Source of the DNA: a virus
Reading direction: 5' to 3' (one strand)
Length of the DNA stretch: 35,411 nucleotides
Virus record (IMG/VR): IMGVR_UViG_3300050821_017732
Location: 1 to 35,411 of that record
In this document: positions 20,592-27,710 of the stretch, one piece after another
How the letters are laid out: each line of letters begins with the position of its first letter
Position numbering within the stretch: the first letter of the stretch is position 1
The notes under the pieces: generated by a model
What the model was told of the DNA's origin: nothing
The model's database searches: none
What the model saw: only the letters and a program-made list of their open reading frames with translations
Program-made: the position numbers and the translations under genes

Positions 20592-21721
20592 CAGCCGCCC
20601 TTAGCCTTGATGTCACTGATGGGTGTCAGCGCAATGGAGAGGTTTTCGTTCTTCAAGAGGAGCGCCTCCTGGTTGTAGATGACGTCGTAGTAGACATCGA
20701 TCTCCGCCGGCTCGAACGCCCTCAAGGCCTGGCTCAGCCGCTGCCCATCCATGTGGATCACGCACTCCCCCGGCGACGGGTCCGTCACCACCAGCTCGTC
20801 TTCCCCGAAGTTGGTCGCGCTCTTCCGAGTCGAGACCAAGCACTCGCTGTTCCGGTAGGAGAGATCGATCTGCACGAAGCGCTCTTCGCCCTCGACCTCA
20901 GCCGCCACACTGACCGCGCGCACGCTCTCGAGCAGCGCCGTCGATGACACGCGGAAGCGCTTCTCCTTGGGAGCCGCCGCGAGCACGCTCTCCCAGACCG
21001 ACGGGAAGCTACTCTGCAGCTGGTCGCAACTGATGGTGGTTCCCGGACACGACACGGTGACGTGCCGGTCGGTCGCTTGCACAAGCAGCTCCGTCTGGTC
21101 ACCCGGGAGCACGCTCACGGCATCCAAGAGCGCCCGCGGGATGACGAGCTCCTTGCGAGAGGTGCTCTTGGTAAACCAAGCCGTCGCGACCGCGAGCCCC
21201 CGCCCGCTCATGCCGACGAGCCCGAAGCGCTTGTCGTCGACCGGCGATAGCAAGACCCCGTCCACGTAGCTCTTGTCTACGAGGAAGGTCGTCTCCTCGG
21301 CGGCCTGCTGGAAGATCTTCGCCTCGATCCCAAACAGGGTCTCTCCCGCCTCTTGCGCGAGCAAGGGCGGGAAGCTTTCCGGATCGTGAGACTGCATGGT
21401 GAAGTGCCGCTTGCTGGACAAGCTCTTGATCTTGACCTGGAGCTTGTCGTTCACGGTCAGCTCGATGATGCCCGCGGGCAATTCGCTCACGATGCTGAAG
21501 AGCCGCTTGTGACCGAGGAGCGCCTTTCCGGGCTTACGGATGTCGCCTGTCACCGCGCACTTGATGTGCAGGGTGTCGGCATTGGACCGGAGGAGCAGCG
21601 TCTCGTCGATGGCGATGAGGAGAACGCAGGCCTTGTAGATCTGGTCGCTGCCGGGCACGACAGCGGCGCCAGCGCGCTTCAGGACGGAGAGGAAATGGGT
21701 ACGCTCGATGTGGACTTGCAT
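20591..21721 (-). CDS. dnaN: DNA polymerase III beta subunit (sliding clamp)
   Basis: 376 residues, the usual clamp length. It starts MQVHIERTHFLSVLKRAG, aligning with the first strand and helix of bacterial DnaN; three repeated clamp folds follow (about 1-118, 122-245, 248-376). Recognisable segments include ESFPPLL, FLVDKSYVDGVLLSPVDD, LVIPRALLDAV and CDQLQSSFPSVWESVL. The C-terminus (ALTPISDIKAKGG) replaces the usual YVVMPMRL. The ring tethers a DNA polymerase; none is encoded in this window. A GTG 15 bases upstream overlaps the previous stop and is an alternative start, but the ATG carries the GAAAGAGAGTCC leader and fits the family start. Confidence 0.93.
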   Translation of the reverse strand: MQVHIERTHFLSVLKRAGAAVVPGSDQIYKACVLLIAIDETLLLRSNADTLHIKCAVTGDIRKPGKALLGHKRLFSIVSELPAGIIELTVNDKLQVKIKSLSSKRHFTMQSHDPESFPPLLAQEAGETLFGIEAKIFQQAAEETTFLVDKSYVDGVLLSPVDDKRFGLVGMSGRGLAVATAWFTKSTSRKELVIPRALLDAVSVLPGDQTELLVQATDRHVTVSCPGTTISCDQLQSSFPSVWESVLAAAPKEKRFRVSSTALLESVRAVSVAAEVEGEERFVQIDLSYRNSECLVSTRKSATNFGEDELVVTDPSPGECVIHMDGQRLSQALRAFEPAEIDVYYDVIYNQEALLLKNENLSIALTPISDIKAKGG

Positions 21722-21732
21722 AGGACTCTCTT

Positions 21733-22287
21733 TCACTCAGTAGGAACAACAGCGGAGCGATCCAGCTCCGAGCGGTTGATGAAGCCGCCGTACTCGTAGC
21801 GGTCGGTGCCCCAGGCTCGCGCCTGCACGTGGGCGTCGCCCTGGACGTTGACGTAGCTCACTTTGACGTCGAGCCCGAAGTACTTCACTTCGGCGAAGCG
21901 CTGAAACTCTTTCTCGAGCGCTCGCTTCTTTGCCCAGTAGGCCTCGAAGGAATCGCGGCAGGAGGCCGAGCAGTAGATGAGATCGCCTTCGCCCCGGACG
22001 TACTGCCCGCCGTCCTTCGGGTCGCGGGCCTCACACCGCTGACACGGAAAGTACCAGCCGTCGTCGATGAGGAAGCCCAGCAGGTCGCCAGTGAAGCCAT
22101 CGAGCTTCGGGAAACGCTCGCACTCGACCTCGTCGTACTCCTTGTCGAGGTGACTCGAGCCGACGCGTTTGGCTTCCATGGGGTTCCGGGCCCAGACGAT
22201 GACGGAGCCGGAGTCACCCCATTCGTCAGAGACCTTGTAGGCGAGCGTTGCGTGCTCGTGGGCGTACACGCCGTAGGGATCGGTCAT
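21733..22287 (-). CDS. Hypothetical protein with a zinc knuckle
   Basis: 184 residues. The N-terminal part is beta-like (ATLAYKVSDEWGDSGSVIVWA), the centre has CQRCEA and CSASCRDSF about 25 residues apart, like a TRASH or MYM-type knuckle, followed by a charged helix (AKKRALEKEFQRFAEVKYF). It lies directly upstream of the clamp gene. No family name is offered. Confidence 0.65.
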   Translation of the reverse strand: MTDPYGVYAHEHATLAYKVSDEWGDSGSVIVWARNPMEAKRVGSSHLDKEYDEVECERFPKLDGFTGDLLGFLIDDGWYFPCQRCEARDPKDGGQYVRGEGDLIYCSASCRDSFEAYWAKKRALEKEFQRFAEVKYFGLDVKVSYVNVQGDAHVQARAWGTDRYEYGGFINRSELDRSAVVPTE

Positions 22288-22496
22288 AGCCCCGAGCCCT
22301 CTCGGAAGTAGACGTCGAACGCCTTCTCAGCGGCCTCGTAGGCTTCGCGGGCTCGGACCTTGGCTTGGGAGAGGCGCTTGAGCTCCTCGGCACGATGCTC
22401 GTGGCAGTGGGTACGACCGAACTTCGTGGGCTCCTGGCAGGTCATGGGGTCGTTGTCGCCCTCAACCTCGAGCAGTCGCTTACAGGAGGTGTTCAT
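22284..22496 (-). CDS. Small Cys/His protein (tandem copy A)
   Basis: 70 residues starting MNTSCKRLLEV, fixed by ATGA overlap. C5, the cysteine of MTCQEP, and HCHEH form a possible metal site, followed by a helix (EELKRLSQAKVRAREAYEAA). The order of SC, then C, then YC/HC-xx-C/H, then a helix matches the next gene upstream, suggesting a tandem duplication. Role unknown. Confidence 0.6.
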   Translation of the reverse strand: MNTSCKRLLEVEGDNDPMTCQEPTKFGRTHCHEHRAEELKRLSQAKVRAREAYEAAEKAFDVYFREGSGL

Positions 22497-22690
22497 GGGC
22501 GGCCTTCGGCTAGCAGCGCGTCGTACTCGCGCTGGGTGTTGGCGAGCGTGCGCGTCTCTTGCGCGAGGCGCTTCTGCAGGAAGTTCAGCCAGTACACCCG
22601 GCACTTGATGCAGTAGCGATTACCAGGGAGCGTCTTCTCCCCGCACGTGCCGGATTCATAGCCGTCGGAGATTCGGTTGGTACAACTCAT
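22493..22690 (-). CDS. Small Cys protein (tandem copy B)
   Basis: 65 residues starting MSCTNRISDGYESGTCGEK, then RYCIKC and a long helix (FLQKRLAQETRTLANTQREY). The cysteine order and trailing helix resemble copy A (22284-22496). Coupled by ATGA at both ends. Probably a zinc-binding module; role unknown. Confidence 0.6.
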   Translation of the reverse strand: MSCTNRISDGYESGTCGEKTLPGNRYCIKCRVYWLNFLQKRLAQETRTLANTQREYDALLAEGRP

Positions 22691-23049
22691 GTGTCTTCTC
22701 CCGTAGCGGACGTGTCGACGCCGCCGCTCGCCTTCCACGCCTTGTTGAACTCACGCTTCCAGAACCCGCCCACCGTGAGGATCCCTTTGACCTCGCGACG
22801 GAGAGAGCCAGCCGTGTAGGTCGCCTCCTCACCGAGCGCGATGCCCGCCACTCGGTAGCAGTTGAGGATCCGCTCGCACTCGAGACAGAGCACGTACTTC
22901 GACCACTGAGGCCAGGCGCGCTCGTTGAAGGTGTTCAGGTAGATGTACGCCTGGCCCGGCAAGATGGGGTCAGCGCACTCGGCGCAGTCGTGCTGCTTCC
23001 GCGCCACCTGGCGGTGGACCGTGCCGGGCTCGCGGGATTTGTCGGTCAC
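22687..23049 (-). CDS. Phage zinc-knuckle protein, HxCxxC...G-x-x-Y family (copy 1)
   Basis: 120 residues from a GTG that overlaps the upstream stop (GTGA); another GTG six bases upstream is possible. The core is VARKQHDCAECADPILPGQAY, then LCLEC about 30 residues later, and a helical C-terminus. This matches a recurring small phage family with a KxHxCxxCxxxIxxGxxY core. Its neighbour 23046-23429 is clearly a paralogue. The metal site probably supports protein or nucleic-acid contacts; exact function unknown. Confidence 0.65.
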   Translation of the reverse strand: MTDKSREPGTVHRQVARKQHDCAECADPILPGQAYIYLNTFNERAWPQWSKYVLCLECERILNCYRVAGIALGEEATYTAGSLRREVKGILTVGGFWKREFNKAWKASGGVDTSATGEDT

Positions 23050-23429
23050 ACCCACACCGAGCTATAGCGAGAGGGATCATGGGGCGGCGTGTACGGCGGG
23101 AGCTTTTCGCCGCGCCAGGCTTTTCGGAAGTTGCCGACATAGGCCTTCTCCTCGCGGATGCATTCGCGCACCTGCTGGACGAGCCCGCCTAGGATGAAGG
23201 ATCCGCCGTAGTGGCCGATGGCGCGCTCCGCGGCGAAGTGTGCCGTAACGATCCGGTCGCACTTGAGGCAAAGCTTATACGTGTCGACGTGGCCATCGGT
23301 GAGCGTGGCGGTGATCACGTAGTGCTCGCCCGGCTGAATGGGCTTCGGGCACTCCGCGCAGTAGTGCACCTTGCGGGCTTTGCGCCGTTCCTCGCGCAGC
23401 ACCTGTCCGTCCCAGTCGTCTCCGCACAT
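23046..23429 (-). CDS. Phage zinc-knuckle protein, HxCxxC...G-x-x-Y family (copy 2)
   Basis: 127 residues, one-base overlap with the gene upstream. The core is KARKVHYCAECPKPIQPGEHY, then LCLKCDRI, then a helical domain ending in the tyrosine/proline-rich LPPYTPPHDPSRY. It matches copy 1 over the zinc core and the following helix (ILGGLVQQVRECI versus SLRREVKGILTVGG). A tandem duplication is the simplest explanation. Function unknown. Confidence 0.65.
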   Translation of the reverse strand: MCGDDWDGQVLREERRKARKVHYCAECPKPIQPGEHYVITATLTDGHVDTYKLCLKCDRIVTAHFAAERAIGHYGGSFILGGLVQQVRECIREEKAYVGNFRKAWRGEKLPPYTPPHDPSRYSSVWV

Positions 23430-23674
23430 CAGTCACGTCCTCGGTGGATAGGCTCGAGAGTGTTCGGGTCGATCTTGGCGGCCGCGCACTCGCGCTGGTG
23501 GGCGAGGATCTGTAGGCGGTCGTCGGAGCCGAGGCAGACCAAGCAAGTAGCTTCACGGATGGAGCCGTTCTTGATCAGGGTCAGGCCCCGGATATCGCGC
23601 CCGCAGAGAGTGCGGTAGCGCGCGTTCTCCTTCGAGCTGTGGATCGCTCCGGTGATATGAACCTTCTTGGCCAT
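23429..23674 (-). CDS. Small protein with CGR...CxxC motif, first gene of the minus-strand block
   Basis: 81 residues: KKVHITGAIHSSKENARY, then TLCGRD and, after about 20 residues, ATCLVC, the same zinc-type pattern as 11441-11764 and 11761-12105. It is the promoter-proximal gene of the long leftward operon, transcribed away from the control region at 23,675-23,815. No clear Shine-Dalgarno precedes the ATG. Function unknown. Confidence 0.65.
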   Translation of the reverse strand: MAKKVHITGAIHSSKENARYRTLCGRDIRGLTLIKNGSIREATCLVCLGSDDRLQILAHQRECAAAKIDPNTLEPIHRGRD

Positions 23675-23815
23675 CGTTTGATGCTACGCCGAAACAAGCA
23701 GGATCTTCCCTGCCGAAATTCATCTTGACAGTTTCGTGCTATCACGACTAGTTTCCGCGGTCGAGACCGAAACGAGCGAGGGAAGAAGTTCTCTCGGCAC
23801 TCCGTAAAGGCCACC
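23675..23815. promoter_or_regulatory. Divergent control region with promoter and operator-like palindrome
   Basis: This gap separates the leftward and rightward blocks. On the plus strand a perfect -35 box TTGACA (23725-23730) is followed after 17 bases by a weak -10-like CTAGTT (23748-23753). Between them lies a perfect inverted repeat, TCGTG-CTAT-CACGA (23734-23747), well placed for a repressor. A second dyad, CGGTC-GA-GACCG, is at 23758-23769. The minus-strand promoter is not obvious. The plus gene has an AAAGG ribosome binding site five bases before its ATG. Confidence 0.55.
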
Positions 23816-24064
23816 ATGGAAGAAGAACTCGAAAACATCCGAGCCGCCATCACTGCGATCCCAGGCTTTCCGCTGAACAAGCGCGAGACCTTCGCGGCGC
23901 TCATCATGATGGGGCTCGCGAGCCGCCTGCAGCCTCTCCACATCACGAACAACAAAGAGAGCCAGCAGCACCAAGCAAACCTCGTCAGCTTGGGGTTCAA
24001 GCTCGCGGACATGGCGGTTGCTGAGTCCGACAAGGAGATCCCCGAGCCGAAGGACAAGGCGTGA
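23816..24064 (+). CDS. Hypothetical protein, first gene of the plus-strand block
   Basis: 82 residues, mostly helical (EELENIRAAITAIPG, FAALIMMGLASRLQPL), with an acidic-basic C-terminus (ESDKEIPEPKDKA). It has a good AAAGG ribosome binding site and lies just downstream of the divergent promoter. The stop overlaps the next gene (GTGA). Function unknown. Confidence 0.65.
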   Translation: MEEELENIRAAITAIPGFPLNKRETFAALIMMGLASRLQPLHITNNKESQQHQANLVSLGFKLADMAVAESDKEIPEPKDKA

Positions 24065-24273
24065 CGACGGGCAGCGTCATGCTGCCGCGTGCGCCCGCTG
24101 ACATCGCGCCCGGTACGCTCGTCATCCGAGTCGATGACTATGGTTTCCCCCACCTCACTCGGACTCGGTCGAAGCCCTGGCCGCTTGGGGGCATGCTGGT
24201 GGTGATGATCAATGGCATCTCAGGCGGCTACGCGCTCGATCGGATCTTCGTGATGCCTAAGGCCGAGACCTAA
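24061..24273 (+). CDS. Hypothetical protein (GTG start)
   Basis: 70 residues from a GTG in a GTGA overlap. It looks like a small beta-rich domain (GTLVIRVDDYGFPHL; GGMLVVMINGISGGYAL). Coupled by a one-base TAATG overlap to the next gene. No family is recognised. Confidence 0.6.
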   Translation: MTTGSVMLPRAPADIAPGTLVIRVDDYGFPHLTRTRSKPWPLGGMLVVMINGISGGYALDRIFVMPKAET

Positions 24274-24632
24274 TGCCCAGCCTGAAGAAGGCGGACCCCA
24301 ACCGCCTCCGCAAGCTCACCGTGCGCCACACGGGATCTGGCGCGATGAAGGCCGTGACGTACCTCGGCATCGGGACGGACGACGACACCCGCGAGCGCTC
24401 CCCCTCGCGCCTCCACGCCATCGTGCACTGGCCGCTGGCGGGCGACTACGAGATCGAGCTGACAACCGGCAAGGTGCTCGGCCTCAAGCGCCAGAACGAG
24501 CTCGACCAAGGCTGGAAGCTCGAGTACGCCGATCTGTGCTTCGTGCAGGCGCAGCGCGAGTTGGAGATCGAGCGTAGGAAGAGCATCGCTCGCGAAGCCG
24601 ACCAAGCCGACCAGAGCATGCAGGACGCATGA
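24273..24632 (+). CDS. Hypothetical protein
   Basis: 119 residues: a basic N-terminus (KKADPNRLRKLTVRH), a beta-like middle (IVHWPLAGDYEIELTTGKV) and a charged C-terminal helix rich in E, R and A. No cysteine motif or membrane segment. Coupled on both sides. Function unknown. Confidence 0.6.
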   Translation: MPSLKKADPNRLRKLTVRHTGSGAMKAVTYLGIGTDDDTRERSPSRLHAIVHWPLAGDYEIELTTGKVLGLKRQNELDQGWKLEYADLCFVQAQRELEIERRKSIAREADQADQSMQDA

Positions 24633-25063
24633 TCGAGATCGAGCGTCCGTGGGCCGTGATGGTGTCGGGCAGCCGCGATATGCTGTGGCACCACGCAGAC
24701 CTCATTGAGGACAAGCTGAAACCCTTCTCGGGTGTCCGGCAAAGCCTCGTGATCCATGGCGCCGGCGAAGGGCGTCGCCCGACGGTCCCTGGTTGTGACC
24801 GCGTCGCGGCGGACGTTGCCGGCTACCTGAAGTTCCGGGTGCACGGCTACCCCGCCCTCTGGAACATCCAGGACAAGTCCGCCGGCCCCATCCGAAACAA
24901 GCTCCTGCTCGAGATCTTGCTGGCGCACGGCCAAGCCGGCTACCGCATGGCGTTCCTGGCCTTCAGCACGGGAGGCCCCGGCACCGAAGGCGCGCTCCGC
25001 GGCGTGCGTGCATGTACCCAGAGCGGCGACATCCAAATCGAGAAAATCGACGTGACCCTATGA
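24629..25063 (+). CDS. DUF2493/YspA-like SLOG protein
   Basis: 144 residues with the Rossmann-like SLOG pattern of DUF2493: AVMVSGSRD (about 9-17) as first strand and loop, VIHGAGEG (about 41-48), the CDRVAADVAGYL helix, and NIQDKSAGPIRNKLLLE followed by FSTGGPGTEGALRG. SLOG-family proteins bind nucleotide-like or sugar-phosphate ligands, and some sense signals in defence or stress systems. The phage DUF2493 role is not established. Coupled upstream by ATGA. Confidence 0.85.
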   Translation: MIEIERPWAVMVSGSRDMLWHHADLIEDKLKPFSGVRQSLVIHGAGEGRRPTVPGCDRVAADVAGYLKFRVHGYPALWNIQDKSAGPIRNKLLLEILLAHGQAGYRMAFLAFSTGGPGTEGALRGVRACTQSGDIQIEKIDVTL

Positions 25064-25084
25064 TCGGTGTCAAGCTCTTGCTCG

Positions 25085-25333
25085 ATGCCACGAGACTTCG
25101 AGCGCTTCGAGACGAGGGAAGAGCTGTATGACGCCCCCTCGGCCCACGCCGCCAAGATCCGAGTCCGCTACCTGGTGGAAAAGCTCATCGAAGGGGCGTG
25201 GGTCCTGATGGCCCGCCTCCCCGTCGAGTCCGAGCTCGACCAGATGGAGAACCTCTGCTTCGCCATCGGGGGCACGGTGCGAGTGGAAGACGTCACCCGG
25301 CACGAGTACGTGCTCGACAAGGAGTTTGAGTGA
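25085..25333 (+). CDS. Hypothetical protein
   Basis: 82 residues from MPRDFERFETREEL; an in-frame GTG 18 bases upstream is an alternative start. The product is a small alpha/beta domain (AKIRVRYLVEKLIEG, AIGGTVRVEDVTRHEYVLD). Its stop overlaps the next ATG (TGATG). Function unknown. Confidence 0.55.
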   Translation: MPRDFERFETREELYDAPSAHAAKIRVRYLVEKLIEGAWVLMARLPVESELDQMENLCFAIGGTVRVEDVTRHEYVLDKEFE

Positions 25334-26451
25334 TGGAGCTAGTGCAAGATCAAGACGTGCAAGTATTCGTGGCGGTGAGCCGACCGGCTTCAGAGCACGC
25401 GGCTCACGAGCTGTACGATCTGTACATGAAGCTTGATACGGGAGATTGGACGTGCATCATCTCCGCGAGCGGCCTCAGTTACCAGTACCTCCCCACAGCC
25501 GCCGCCAACATCTCTGGAGGTCATTGCCGCTGGGCGATCTTAGGCTTCGGCCACATCACTCACCAGGCGACGGACTTCCGTCGGTGCTCGGCGACGTTCC
25601 CGACGGATGATCGGGGCGCCGAGATCATGGAAGCCGCGCGCCAGTCTTGGCTCAAGCAGCAACACCATTGCGCTCCCGCGTCTGCCCCTGCTCCGCAAAA
25701 GAAGGTCATCGTGTTCCTGGCGGTGCCTTCAAAGATCGGGCAAGACTGCTACGAGTTCTGGTGCAAGGATCGCCGTACTGACGGTGCTACTGACGGGTGG
25801 CACATAGTATTGACCCAAACGCGCCTTGATTCTGCCTGCCTCGACGATCTCCTGGGAGACAGCGCCCGCTGGCGCTCCGGCACCGAGCACTTGACCCTCA
25901 TCCTCCATGTCGTGGACAACCGCTGGGAGATCGCGAGCTGGCGACCGCAGAGCCCTTCGATTCAGGCAAGCCAAGAAGGGCTCGCGGTGATGGCGAAGTT
26001 CCGGGAAGACAACGCCGTGCCTTGCGTGCGGCCGGCTACTCAAGCGCCTGAGCCGAAGAAGGAAGAGCCAGAGTTCGTCAAGTGCTCATTCTGCGAAGCG
26101 CCTGCCCTGACCCTCAACAGGATGTTTGGTGCGGTGAGCGGTGGCGATGCAGGCCTTCGCGCGCTTGCCCATGGTCTACACTGCTGCAAGGAGCACCCTG
26201 AGGCGCTGGCGCATCACGCTGAGCGGATTGGGCTCGGCCTCGTGGACTGCCCCGAGACCCGCGCGGAGTCGGTGCGGTTTTCGGCCCGCCTGCGCGCCGA
26301 CATCGCCTCGCGCAAGGCCGTCCTCACCGGCTACCGTACCCAGAACGATCTCGCCAAGGGCGCGCTCCCCACGGTCACCGAGCGCGCCGAGCGCGAGCCA
26401 CCCGAAGAGGTCCCACTCGCCGGTCAGACGCCGCACTACGAGTGGCCATGA
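25333..26451 (+). CDS. Large hypothetical protein with a repeated domain and a zinc knuckle
   Basis: 372 residues. Two copies of a similar module are visible: about 1-110 (VQVFVAVSRPASEHAAHELYD, later WAILGFGHITHQATDF) and about 120-230 (KVIVFLAVPSKIGQDCYEFW, later WEIASWRPQSPSIQ), each a strand, a helix region and a closing beta segment. A third region has CSFCEA and HCCKEHPEAL, a probable zinc site. The C-terminus is helical then proline/glutamate-rich. A GTG three bases before the ATG would give a GTGA overlap and is an alternative start. No family is recognised. Confidence 0.65.
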   Translation: MELVQDQDVQVFVAVSRPASEHAAHELYDLYMKLDTGDWTCIISASGLSYQYLPTAAANISGGHCRWAILGFGHITHQATDFRRCSATFPTDDRGAEIMEAARQSWLKQQHHCAPASAPAPQKKVIVFLAVPSKIGQDCYEFWCKDRRTDGATDGWHIVLTQTRLDSACLDDLLGDSARWRSGTEHLTLILHVVDNRWEIASWRPQSPSIQASQEGLAVMAKFREDNAVPCVRPATQAPEPKKEEPEFVKCSFCEAPALTLNRMFGAVSGGDAGLRALAHGLHCCKEHPEALAHHAERIGLGLVDCPETRAESVRFSARLRADIASRKAVLTGYRTQNDLAKGALPTVTERAEREPPEEVPLAGQTPHYEWP

Positions 26452-26729
26452 AGATCAAGATCTGGAGTCAAGACAACTCCGACGAAGAGAACGCTGACGA
26501 AGTCGAGGTGAGCGATCGAGAAGAGCCTCGCACCGAAGACTCGGAGTGGAGCTTCTGGTTTGGCGTCGAGCACGCCGTCCAGGACTATGCCGAGGAAGAT
26601 CACCCTCACTCGGACCATTGGGACAATGCCGTCTTCTGCGTCCGCGTGGGGGAGGAGCTCAAGACCTACGACGTAGAAGTGGTGATGGAGCCGACGTTCT
26701 GCGTGGCGGAGCGGAAAGCGAAGGTCTGA
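26448..26729 (+). CDS. Small acidic protein
   Basis: 93 residues starting MKIKIWSQDNSDEEN, fixed by ATGA overlap. It is strongly acidic (EENADEVEVSDREEPRTED; AEEDHPHSDHWD), with beta-like ends (FCVRVGEELKTYDVEVVME). Acidic small phage proteins are sometimes DNA mimics, but nothing here proves that. Function unknown. Confidence 0.65.
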   Translation: MKIKIWSQDNSDEENADEVEVSDREEPRTEDSEWSFWFGVEHAVQDYAEEDHPHSDHWDNAVFCVRVGEELKTYDVEVVMEPTFCVAERKAKV

Positions 26730-27124
26730 TGCAATTCTGTCAAGGTCACTGGGACAAATTGAAGACTGAGATCCACTCGCTCGGTCTCGGCCAATTCATT
26801 GCCGGCTCTGAAGAGGAGATGGGCAGAAAGCTCAGCGCGCAAGCCGACGCCCCGGGCGGCGCTCCCAGCAAGAACACCTTCGATCCCCTGATGAATGCCT
26901 TCATGGCTATCACGCAGCGCGCGCTCGAGGTCGGCGGCATCGGTCTGATGATCGAGCTTCAGACCCCGCCCAATCCGGAGTGCCCGCTGTGCTTCATGCA
27001 GCAAGTCCACGAGCAGGGCTGCAAGATCGAGGGGTGCACGTTCACGTACGAGGCTTGGATCGGCTACGCCGCCAAAGACCAGTTGGACTACGCCAAGTCG
27101 ATGGGGATCGTGGGGGAAGCATGA
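26729..27124 (+). CDS. Phage protein with CQxHW start and CPxC zinc site
   Basis: 131 residues starting MQFCQGHWDKLKTEI, one-base overlap with the previous stop. The opening FCQGHWDKL, the FDPLMNAFMAITQRALEVGG helix, and the C-terminal CPLCFMQ...C...CTFTYEAWIGYAAKDQL pattern recur in small phage proteins I have seen as hypothetical. The cysteines and histidines probably bind zinc. Function unknown. Confidence 0.7.
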   Translation: MQFCQGHWDKLKTEIHSLGLGQFIAGSEEEMGRKLSAQADAPGGAPSKNTFDPLMNAFMAITQRALEVGGIGLMIELQTPPNPECPLCFMQQVHEQGCKIEGCTFTYEAWIGYAAKDQLDYAKSMGIVGEA

Positions 27125-27417
27125 TCGACATGGAGCTGTTCGAGCTGATGAAAGTGACGCTGAAGGAGGTGCTGCACGCAAAACTCCGAGGCTCACCAGA
27201 CAAGTGGGCGCAGCCAGTGCCGAGAGAAGTCGCCGACCGCGCTTTCGACTTGGCGCTTGCTGCCAAGCAACGCCTCGAGCAGCACCGTCCGAGCGAGCCT
27301 ATTCATGATCCCCGCGCGCCCACACTGCATCCGCCACCGATTACGAATCGATCATGCGCTCGTTGCTGCATGCGGGCGCTCCACAACAGCGACTTCTGCA
27401 AAGACCACCAACCGTGA
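27121..27417 (+). CDS. Hypothetical protein with C-terminal zinc knuckle
   Basis: 98 residues starting MIDMELFELMKVTLKEV, fixed by ATGA overlap. The first half is helical; the C-terminus has CARCCMRALHNSDFCKDH, a compact Cys/His site like that in 22284-22496. A proline-rich linker joins the two parts. Function unknown. Confidence 0.6.
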   Translation: MIDMELFELMKVTLKEVLHAKLRGSPDKWAQPVPREVADRAFDLALAAKQRLEQHRPSEPIHDPRAPTLHPPPITNRSCARCCMRALHNSDFCKDHQP

Positions 27418-27710
27418 TCTTCTGGTACCTCAATGCGCTCCGCACGCTGATCGTTACGCTCTTCTACATGCTGAGCATCGGTCAGCCCTTCGCCCCCTGC
27501 GAGCGAGTCTGGGATAACGACGCCGGCCCGGTCCCGCCCGGTAAAACTTACGAAGAGTGGTACGGCAGCTTCGCGCTCATGTGCCCCAACCGAGCCCACG
27601 ACGGTCGCACGGTGATCTTTTGCTACGGCTCTAACTGCTGGCCCTCGCTTTTGACTCCCCACTTCCCCTTCGCTACAAAGGCCCGATGGATCTCCTCACC
27701 GCCACCCTGA
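27414..27710 (+). CDS. Small protein with N-terminal hydrophobic segment (GTG start)
   Basis: 98 residues from a GTG in a GTGA overlap. It begins with a hydrophobic, aromatic segment (IFWYLNALRTLIVTLFYMLS) that may be a membrane anchor or signal. A polar domain with several cysteines follows (PCERVW, LMCPNR, FCYGSNCW). The last 25 bases overlap the next gene. Role unknown. Confidence 0.55.
   Translation: MIFWYLNALRTLIVTLFYMLSIGQPFAPCERVWDNDAGPVPPGKTYEEWYGSFALMCPNRAHDGRTVIFCYGSNCWPSLLTPHFPFATKARWISSPPP

Noticed and set aside
25060-25131. 23-codon frame starting at the ATGA after the SLOG gene
   Set aside because: The overlap is suggestive, but the peptide is very short and overlaps the start of the next gene in another frame; kept only as a note.
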